The notes under the pieces were generated by a model. The model was not told the DNA's origin and did not search any database. It saw nothing but the letters and a program-made list of their open reading frames with translations. Made by a program: the position numbers and the translations under genes. From Deltaproteobacteria bacterium (GTDB lineage: Bacteria > Myxococcota_A > UBA796 > UBA2385), in contig JAEUKK010000176.1 of the NCBI GenBank assembly GCA_016792625.1, positions 62,001-126,000 of the forward strand: a stretch of DNA of 64,000 nucleotides, given 5' to 3'. Shown piece by piece: positions 59,101-64,000 of this stretch (positions are counted from its first letter, which is position 1; each line of letters starts with the position of its first letter).

Positions 59101-61275
59101 GTTGATGGTCGCGCCGCGGCCCACCCCGGTGCCGATGCGGGTGGTGCCGACGTACCACTCGACGATGCTCTGGTCGGTGTCGGCGGGGTCGTCATCGGAG
59201 AAGGTGAAGTTGCAGGTGACGGTGCTGCCGGCCTTGGGCGTGGTGGTCGACGAGGGGGTCAACGACACGCCGCTGACGCTGGGCACGCTGTTTTGGATGG
59301 TGACCGGCGACGAGACCAACGGCACGCCCAGATCGGTGCCGTCGAAGGGCGTGACCGTGCAGGTCACCACGTCGCCGCTGCTCCAGTGGGTGTTGGAGAG
59401 GGTGCTGGTGGTGATGCTCGGGCTGACCCCGTTGACCAGCCAGGAGTAGCGCAGGGTGACCGTGTCGCCGTCGATGTCGGCGGTGGTGCCGGGCACGCAG
59501 GTGAGCTGGCTGCTCGACTCGAAGGGCGTGGTGGGGGTGATGGTCGCGGCGGTGAGCGTGGGCAGGCTGTTTTGGATAGTGACCGAGGAGGTGGCCGCCG
59601 CCGAAGGGCCGACGCCGTCGGTGGCGATGACGCTGACCGACCAGACCTGGCCGCGGGTGGTGTCGCGGGCCGGCACGCGGGTCGTGGTGCGATCACCGTA
59701 GGTGACGCCGTTTCGCGTCCACTGGTAGAAGTAGGTGATGGTCGGGATGCCCGAAGAGTCGCGGGCGTTCCACGCCTCGGCCGCGTCGGGGTCGGTGCTC
59801 AGGTCGTGGGTGAGGATCAGGTCGGCGTCGGTGGTCGGCGTGCCCGGGGTCAACGAGATGACCGGGGTGGTCGGCACCTGGTTGATGTTGATGCTGCGCG
59901 ACCGCTGCGCCGGCTCGATGCCCGACTCGTCTTCGGCCTCAAACGTGATGACGTGGGTGCCGGGTCGCAGAAAGGGGCCCGTGCCGACATCAGAGGTCGC
60001 CACCGGGGTCGCGATGTTCACCGAGGTGTCGGCCACGTCGGCGGGCACGGCGCGCCCTTCGAAGAGCTCACCGTCGAGGTCGGACAGCCAGCGCACCGTC
60101 ACCACCTCTTCGGCGATGTCGGGGTCGGCCACGGTGCCGCGCAGGGTGACGACGGTGCCCTCGTTGAAGGTCTCGTTGTCGGCCGGGCTGGTGATGACGA
60201 TGGCCGGGGGCGAGCCGATGGTGTGCTGCTCGGTCAGCGCGGTGATCGCGCCGAGCTCGTCGCGGCCCTCGAGGGTGAAATTGTGCTTGCCCAGCGTGAG
60301 GCCGCCGGTGGTGCAGTTGGCGACGCCGGAGTCGCTGACGCTGACCCAGCCCTCGGGATCGACCGAGGTATCGGTCAGGACCCCGTCGATGTCGCTCACC
60401 CAACGATAGGTGAGGATGCGGCTGGGCACGTTGATGTCGGTGACAGTGCCGCTCAGCTGCACGCTGATATCGGGGGGCGTGGAGGGCGAGGCCGGGTTGG
60501 GCCGGATGATCTCGATCTCGGGGGGCGTGTTGGTGCTGTAGACCTCGAGCACCTCTTCGTCGACGGTCTCTTTGCCCGTGCTGTCGAGCACCTTCATGCG
60601 CACCGTGACCTCGGTGGGCACGGTCGGGTCGTCGGCGGGCAGGAGCACGTCGACCACGACGTTGCCATCGGGGTCGGGCGAGCCGTTCAGCTCGGAGAGG
60701 GCGACGGCCTCGCCATCTTCGGCCAGCGCGTACTCCCAGCTGACGCGCAGCTCGTCGGGCGGGTCTTCGCCCTCTTCATCGACGGCGTAGCCGACCACCT
60801 CGATGGGCAGGTCGGCGTAGTAGGCGGGGCTGGTGCCCCCGGCGTCGAGCGTGGTGGTCGCCGAGATGATGCGCGCGGTGGGGGCGTTGAGCGGGTTGAT
60901 CGCCACGCGGGTCTGGGTCGAGGCGGCGAGGCCCTCGGCGTCGCGCACCATCAGGGTGATGTCGTACTGCAGCGGGCTCAGCTCGGCGGTGCAGGTCGTC
61001 GTGCCGTCGGCGTTGGCGAGGGTGGCCGGGCAGATCTCTTCGGCGCCGGCGAACCAGGTGACCTCAAGCTGGTCGTTGGGGGTCTTGTCGTCGCTGACCG
61101 AGCCCTGCAGCAGGTTGGGGATCTCGGCGAGCAGCACGTCGCCCGACACCGGGTTCGTGATCTGGACCGTCGGCTCGAGGTTGTCGGGCCCGGTCGGCTT
61201 GGGGTCTTCACCACAAGCCGGGAGGGCCGCGGACAGGGCCAGCAGGAGCAAGCGTGGGCGAGCGGGAGCGTGCAC
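53110..61275 (-). CDS. Giant repeat lipoprotein with 21 Cys-containing Ig-like units
   Basis: 2721 residues from GTG 61275 with TGAGGTTG upstream. The lipobox is ALPAC. Five diverse Ig/PKD-type domains come first (to about res 565), then 21 units of ~95 residues. Each opens N-(S/T)-x-P-x and runs through TxTC, D-x-DGDTVT, the Y-x-W-x-V-N-G strand and V-x-C-x-VTPNDGT; the conserved cysteine pair would give a disulfide per unit. The last 130 residues match a choice-of-anchor R-like domain (ADLVDVNVAFATG, TASTNYWLAVRS). It is a fibre-like surface adhesin or scaffold. The DNA repeats allow unit number to change by recombination. It is convergent with the GNAT gene. Confidence 0.9.
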   Translation of the reverse strand: MHAPARPRLLLLALSAALPACGEDPKPTGPDNLEPTVQITNPVSGDVLLAEIPNLLQGSVSDDKTPNDQLEVTWFAGAEEICPATLANADGTTTCTAELSPLQYDITLMVRDAEGLAASTQTRVAINPLNAPTARIISATTTLDAGGTSPAYYADLPIEVVGYAVDEEGEDPPDELRVSWEYALAEDGEAVALSELNGSPDPDGNVVVDVLLPADDPTVPTEVTVRMKVLDSTGKETVDEEVLEVYSTNTPPEIEIIRPNPASPSTPPDISVQLSGTVTDINVPSRILTYRWVSDIDGVLTDTSVDPEGWVSVSDSGVANCTTGGLTLGKHNFTLEGRDELGAITALTEQHTIGSPPAIVITSPADNETFNEGTVVTLRGTVADPDIAEEVVTVRWLSDLDGELFEGRAVPADVADTSVNIATPVATSDVGTGPFLRPGTHVITFEAEDESGIEPAQRSRSININQVPTTPVISLTPGTPTTDADLILTHDLSTDPDAAEAWNARDSSGIPTITYFYQWTRNGVTYGDRTTTRVPARDTTRGQVWSVSVIATDGVGPSAAATSSVTIQNSLPTLTAATITPTTPFESSSQLTCVPGTTADIDGDTVTLRYSWLVNGVSPSITTSTLSNTHWSSGDVVTCTVTPFDGTDLGVPLVSSPVTIQNSVPSVSGVSLTPSSTTTPKAGSTVTCNFTFSDDDPADTDQSIVEWYVGTTRIGTGVGRGATINSGFYFPDTLTCQVTPFDGTSRGAVRQSSVTIKNTAPVLSAVTVSPSPAVEGDTLTCTPGTVNDNDDPTRVAPYSFTYAWTVNGITLATQTTSTLSSAYFNRDNTVICTVTPNDGTDNGAAVSSTPLVITNSTPTIATVTVTPNPAFEGDGTLTCAASGVADTDGDTVNLAYQWVVNSAVISSATTGTLSAANWRRDDVVVCTVTPSDSGTTGAAVSSIPLTISNTTPIVSNVAISPDPARFGDTLICDWDYVDDDVDADVSVVTWTINGATLTGASSVRTTTHSGDTVVGGFDYNDVVQCAVSARDGTAIGTTVQDALTVSNTPPVLASVSLAPTTAYTNTDVTCSHPAATDVDAVSTLSYTYRWLLNGSTISGQTGTTLSSSFFNKGQSVNCAVTPNDGAGAGTEVLSNTVGILNSAPVVTAAAISPNPAVEGDTLSCDDTGKSDADGDTVTLAYTWSVGGTTLSGQTARTLAPAFFSRDQAVVCTITPNDGTVSGTTVASSGLSVANTPPSVSAVTVTGVGTSGPTVARFGDTVLCDWTFTDTDGDADSSTVVWTINGAALTGASTQSTTAHPGDTLRGGFDYDDVVACAVTPYDGTDVGTVASGSLTITNTAPVLASAALTPTTAFRTNVLTCTPGTTTDVDAIRTLTTTYRWLRNGTAISGQTNSTLPANIASKGQTIQCEATPNDGVENGAAVLSNSVVIQNSLPVLGTVSITPSSAFETSTLTCAAATVTDADSDTVSQAYAWSVNGTTIGATTSTLTGSSFQKGDSVICTITPNDGTASGTAVASSARSITNSTPTVSSVTISPTTPLSTDTLSCSYTFADGDPTDTDQSTIEWRRSSTVIGTGATISSTLGVPFTTADVVTCRVTPYDGETAGTVATASKTITNTVPVLSAVTLTSSATPAVETSTLTCTPGTTTDVDGTTSFTYTYAWTRDGTTIAGATGTTLTGTYFNRGQVVACVVTPNDGTGAGSAVTSNTISVQNSLPTLSSVAISPASPASSNNLTCNVSGVADADSDAVTTTYAWTKNGSVLSGQTASTLNKNQHANGDAIFCTVTLSDSTGSATPVSSTTVTIGNSVPTATAAVSPSSPLSSDTLTCTTTTDDEDGDAVTLTYAWLVNGSVVSGATSSTLSSTLGVPFAGGNTVACRVTPADAFGTGTAVTSTAVTVANGAPTIGTVTLTSSSTPVVESSTLTCTPSGTTDPDGTTSFTYTYTWLQGTSTISGATGSTLTGTNFSKNQLIRCSVVASDGAASSAAVTSNTLTITNSAPTVSLSKSPATATETSTLNPTPTGADIDSDTVTFTYAWTVDGSAIAPTTSTLTGTHFNKGQTVAVVVTPNDGTVSGTTATTNWVIQNTAPVTSAVSVTPASPTAGTTLTCTPTASDVDGDSLTYSYQWSVNGVNVGAPQTTGLSTAAGVTYSGGQVVTCTVTATDGTASATAVSGSVTAANSAPDVTGVTLTSSATPARETSTLTCAGTATDPDGTTPTITYTWESNGAVISGATTSTLTGTNFNKGQLITCIATASDGSLTDSLESTGITISNSAPTLATPTITASPSPAREPSTLTCAAVGTDADGDSLTITYAWQDAGVAIGGATTSTLTGTNFSRGSSITCSASASDGTDSSAVGTSAATTIQNSTPTATLATSTADPVTKTSTLTATFTTSDADPGDTVSLTYAWTRNSTTVGGQTTATYSGTQNKGDIIVLSATPSDGTATGTAATKSWTIANTAPTNPVAVLESNATLSDEPDTASVLTCAVDTASTDADGDTITYTATWERNGVAYTTPGISTVADTPAVTNNTLGAAATTDGDEWTCILTASDGTASSPVPGEDSLFIHYLIGSLAATGGSEELDADQVIFLPITTSSLAADLVDVNVAFATGTTTGSFNVAVYAADGTAGAPGTRVGTAVSGTAAVGTVTVDMTGAGVTLTASTNYWLAVRSVGNDLLLRHNTGGANIAAHRASSATSLPTDASTLTLAAATPKAGAYSFWVY

Positions 61276-61496
61276 GGGATCAACCTCACGCGGTGGCAGC
61301 GGGCCGGGCGGCGCTAGGGACCGGGTACGGGCCCCAGGCCTGACCGGTTCGGACCTGTTCGGACCAGCACCGGCTGCGCGGCGCGGGCTGTGCGCTCGGG
61401 GAGACCCCAAGGCGCGCCGCCCGAGGGCGCGGTGGCCCCTGCCGGACTCCGTTAGTCTACCGCATGATGTGGCCACACAGGAGGGGAGCGTGGGCC

Positions 61497-63767
61497 GTGG
61501 CGCGCCCTCATTGCCTCAGCGGCGGCGCGCTGCGGCGCGCGGGGGCGGCGGTGGTCCTGCTCGGCGCGCTGGCCGGCTGCCCCGGCGGAGATGGCGCGCC
61601 CGACGTTGGGATCGCGAAGGCCCCCGTCGAGGCACCGACCCTGCCCGGCGTGGCCCTGTCGCCGGCCGAGCTGGCCGCGCGCTGGGCGGCGGCGGAGGCC
61701 CGGCCCGCGCCCCTCCGCACCGCGCACCTGCGGCCCGACGGCGGCCCGCGCTTCGTCAACCGCATGATTTTTGAGGAGAGCCCCTATCTCCGCCAGCACG
61801 CCCACCTGCCGGTCGACTGGCGGCCCTGGGGCGAAGAGGCCTGGGCCGAGGCCCGGGCCAGCCGCAGGCTGGTGCTGGTCAGCCTGGGCTACGCCACCTG
61901 CCACTGGTGCCACGTGATGGAGGCCGAGAGCTGGGACGACCTCGAGGTCGCCACCTTGATCAACCGGGCTTTTGTCGCGGTCAAGGTCGACCGGCAGGAG
62001 CGCCCCGGGGTGGACCGCTGGGCCTTGCACCTGCTTGCAGGGCTGGGCGCGCCCGCCGGCTGGCCCGCCCACCTCGTGCTCAGCCCCGAGGGCGAGCCGC
62101 TCTGGGGCGGGGCCTACCTGCCCGCCCGCGACGGCGACCGCGGCCCGGGGAGCGTCGGCCTGCTCACGGTGCTCGGCCGGCTCTCATCAGAGGGGGCGCT
62201 GCCCGAGAAGCGCGCCCGGGGCGCTGCTTTGGTCGACGCGGTGGAGGAGGGGCTGCGCCCGCCCGCCCCGTTGGACGCGGTGGACGGCCGGGCCCTGCGC
62301 GCCGAGGCCCTCGCTCGGGTGCTCGCCGAGGAGGACCCGGTCGCCGGCGGCCGGCGCGGGGCCCGGCGCTTCCCGGCCGGGCTCGCCCCCGCCCTGCTCT
62401 TGGCCGAGGCCCGCCGGGGGGAGCCTGCGGCGGCGGCGGCCCTGCGGCGCAGCGTGGCGGCCTGGACCCGCGGCGGACTGATGGATCCGCTGGCGGGCGG
62501 CTTTCACCGCTACACCGTCGACGCTTGGCAGACCCCGCATTTTGAGAAGATGTTGTTGGAGAATGTCGTGCTGGGCGATATTCTCCTGGGTGCGCTGGCC
62601 GCAGACCACGGGGAGGAGGCCGAGGCCGGCCTGCGCGGGGTGCTCGAGCTGCTCCAAGGCCCGCTTCTGCTGCCCTCAGGCTGCTTTGGCGCCGGCCTCG
62701 ACGCCGACAGCGGGCCCGGCGGCGCCGGGGAGGGCGCCGCCTACACCTGGACCGCGGCCGAGCTCACCGCCGCCGCCGCGCCAGGGCCCGCCCCGGATTG
62801 GGCCTTGGGCGCCACGCTGGGCGAGCGCCGCGTGCTCAATGGCGCGCTGGCGCTCGATCCCGCGCTCGGCCCCCTGCGGGCGCGCCTGCTCGCCGCCCGG
62901 GGGCGGCGGCCGCAGCCCGCGCTCGACCCCGCCGAGCTGGTGCTGCCCAACGCCCTGGCGGTCAAGCTGCTGGTCGAGGCCGGCCTCGCGCTCGGTGAGC
63001 CCGCCGCGGTCGCCGCTGGCGCCCGCTGCGGGGCCCGCCTTCTCTCCGGCGCGGGCCCCGGCCCGCACAGCCGGGTCGATGAGACCGACGTGGGGCGCGC
63101 CGATCTGGGCGATAGTGCGGCGCTGGTGATCGCCGCCCTGAGCCTCGGCGCGGCGACCGGCGACGGCGCGGCCATCGACGCCGCCCTCGCGCGGTGGCGG
63201 GCCGCCGACGCCCGCTTTGGCCTGCCCGGCGGCGGCTGGCGCGCGGACGACCAGCCCTGGGGCCCCGGCGCCCGCCTCGCCGAGGTGGCCGAGCCCCGCG
63301 ACGGCGACGCGCCCTCGGCCCACAGCCTGATGGTCGCCGCCACCGCTGCTCTCGCCGATTGGACGGGAGACCCAGCGCTGCGCGCGCGGGCCGGGGCGGG
63401 CGCCCGCGCGGCGGGGGAGGCGCTGCTGCGCCGCCCCGAGCGCCACCCCTGGCTGCTGTCCACGCTGGCCGACGTCGAAGATGGCCCGCTGACCGTTGTG
63501 ATCGCCGAGGCCGAGGGCGACGCGGCGGCTGCGGCGGCCCTGCTCGGCGCCGCCCACCGCCACGCGAGGCCGGGGCAGCGCACCGCCCGGGTGCGCCCGG
63601 GGGGCCCGGCCCTCGGCCCGGCCAGCCTGCAGGGAAAAGGGCCGGTGGATGGGCGCTCTGCTGCCTACCTCTGTGTCGGCGACCGCTGCTTGGCCCCGGT
63701 GGTCGAGGCCGCGGCCCTCCCTGCGGCGCTGCGCGCGGCCGACGGGGTGCGGCGCGGGCCCCGCTGA
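61497..63767 (+). CDS. DUF255 thioredoxin-like lipoprotein (YyaL/SSP411 family)
   Basis: 756 residues from GTG 61497, chosen because AGGAGGGG precedes it and it gives a clean lipoprotein signal ending LAGC; an upstream ATG at 61464 lacks a site. The thioredoxin-like DUF255 domain has ESPYLRQHAHLPVDW and CHWCHVMEAESW (about res 134-145), with VKVDRQERPGVD. An alpha/alpha-toroid domain follows (GGLMDPLAGGFHRYTVD, TPHFEKMLLEN, LDADSGPGGAGEGAAYTWT). Relatives are cytoplasmic in most bacteria, so lipidation is a local feature. The function is unknown; redox or sugar-related roles are proposed. It is divergent from the giant lipoprotein. Confidence 0.88.
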   Translation: MARPHCLSGGALRRAGAAVVLLGALAGCPGGDGAPDVGIAKAPVEAPTLPGVALSPAELAARWAAAEARPAPLRTAHLRPDGGPRFVNRMIFEESPYLRQHAHLPVDWRPWGEEAWAEARASRRLVLVSLGYATCHWCHVMEAESWDDLEVATLINRAFVAVKVDRQERPGVDRWALHLLAGLGAPAGWPAHLVLSPEGEPLWGGAYLPARDGDRGPGSVGLLTVLGRLSSEGALPEKRARGAALVDAVEEGLRPPAPLDAVDGRALRAEALARVLAEEDPVAGGRRGARRFPAGLAPALLLAEARRGEPAAAAALRRSVAAWTRGGLMDPLAGGFHRYTVDAWQTPHFEKMLLENVVLGDILLGALAADHGEEAEAGLRGVLELLQGPLLLPSGCFGAGLDADSGPGGAGEGAAYTWTAAELTAAAAPGPAPDWALGATLGERRVLNGALALDPALGPLRARLLAARGRRPQPALDPAELVLPNALAVKLLVEAGLALGEPAAVAAGARCGARLLSGAGPGPHSRVDETDVGRADLGDSAALVIAALSLGAATGDGAAIDAALARWRAADARFGLPGGGWRADDQPWGPGARLAEVAEPRDGDAPSAHSLMVAATAALADWTGDPALRARAGAGARAAGEALLRRPERHPWLLSTLADVEDGPLTVVIAEAEGDAAAAAALLGAAHRHARPGQRTARVRPGGPALGPASLQGKGPVDGRSAAYLCVGDRCLAPVVEAAALPAALRAADGVRRGPR

Positions 63768-63863
63768 TACCGGCTTCGCTTGATGCGGCTCGCGCTTTCG
63801 ACGCTTGGCCTCATCGAGTTGACGAGGCCGTTGTCGCTGTCAACCGTCTGTTTCAGGACGGAT

Positions 63864-64000
63864 GCCGGGGGTCTCCGACCCCCAGGCCCCCGGCCAAGGG
63901 GCCTGCGAGGCCCCTTGGATCCCCCGCCAAGGGGGGCAGGCGGGCAGGCTTCGCGCGGCGCATGGCAGCGCCGCGCGCCAGCCCGCAAAGGCCCCCCTTT
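63864..64000. repeat. Cluster of strong hairpins at the right edge
   Basis: Perfect inverted repeats in series: GGGGGTC/GACCCCC (63867-63873, 63877-63883) inside GCCGGGGG/CCCCCGGC (63864-63871, 63887-63894); an 11-bp stem CCAAGGGGCCT/AGGCCCCTTGG (63894-63904, 63908-63918); a 10-bp stem CGCGCGGCGC/GCGCCGCGCG (63952-63961, 63968-63977). The last is enclosed by CGGGC/GCCCG and AAGGGGGG/CCCCCCTT (63929-63936, 63992-63999). The cluster is cut by the window end. It may be an extragenic palindromic repeat, a compound terminator or a structured RNA. Confidence 0.7.

Noticed and set aside
53110..61275. Possible CRISPR or repeat-array signal from the long periodic DNA
   Set aside because: Periodicity of ~285 bases follows protein units and the frame is open throughout.
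57379..61317. 1312-residue plus-strand frame opposite the giant lipoprotein
   Set aside because: Its repeats (VGEGDRVAVGVG-like) are the antisense image of the Ig units. The minus-strand protein has signal, cysteines and domain logic.
1..64000. tRNA, rRNA, transposase, integrase or phage genes
   Set aside because: No cloverleaf-like sequence, rRNA core motif or transposase/integrase motif was recognised on either strand while reading through; a covariance-model scan would be decisive.

Overview
The window is very GC-rich, densely coded DNA from a diderm, most likely a member of the Myxococcota (delta-proteobacterial grade). This is inferred from gene content. There is an outer-membrane lipid A gene (lpxD). 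About nine predicted lipoproteins include MopE-like Asp/Cys repeat, FG-GAP and Ig/PKD repeat types. A Ser/Thr kinase with a Pro-rich linker, a CarH-type B12 photoreceptor and a CrtI-type desaturase are also present. No rRNA, tRNA, CRISPR array, transposase or prophage gene was seen. The replicon and species cannot be fixed from the sequence.

Layout. 1-4.0 kb: end of a sterol desaturase/fatty acid hydroxylase gene, a GH2-like lipoprotein and an M3 oligopeptidase. 4.0-9.0 kb: a MerR regulator translationally coupled to a VIT/vWA protein behind a palindromic operator, then an exported protein. 9.0-16.6 kb: small membrane proteins, an ABC-F ATPase, a methyltransferase-like protein, a histidine kinase, a lipoprotein, a MaoC hydratase, CarH and a thiopurine-type methyltransferase. 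16.7-20.1 kb: FolM-like reductase, an MNIO (DUF692) fusion protein and a lipid-anchored MsrB. 20.3-29.2 kb: a MopE-like surface lipoprotein, an FG-GAP protein behind a textbook sigma-54 promoter, pirin, CrtI and a second repeat lipoprotein. 29.3-36.7 kb: recX with a small histidine kinase, a Grx/A-type-like/rhodanese fusion, uvrB, a CobW GTPase and a Ser/Thr kinase. 36.7-43.5 kb: lpxD in an operon with a B12 radical-SAM enzyme, a membrane methyltransferase, a lipoprotein, a glycosyltransferase, an adenylate cyclase and dut. 43.6-46.3 kb: the conserved rpsO-pnp pair. 46.8-50.0 kb: a flagellin whose variable region is a complete von Willebrand A domain, followed by a TPR-GT41 glycosyltransferase. 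50.3-63.8 kb: an acidic DUF1858-like protein, a lipoprotein, a GNAT protein, a 2721-residue repeat lipoprotein and a DUF255 lipoprotein. The right edge is a cluster of strong hairpins.

How the genes fit together. Much of the window serves the cell envelope: lipoproteins, giant repeat proteins, LpxD, envelope redox repair (MsrB, DUF255) and a filament protein with its likely glycosyltransferase. A second theme is signalling: two histidine kinases, a Ser/Thr kinase, an adenylate cyclase, a light/B12 regulator and a MerR/vWA module. The most novel item is the vWA-flagellin at 46757-48166. Next are the sigma-54 promoter with phased TTCGTCAG boxes near 23.2 kb, the MNIO fusion, and the Grx fusion whose A-type carrier domain lacks its cysteines. 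Start codons were chosen by Shine-Dalgarno match and domain start, and often lie downstream of the longest open frame.
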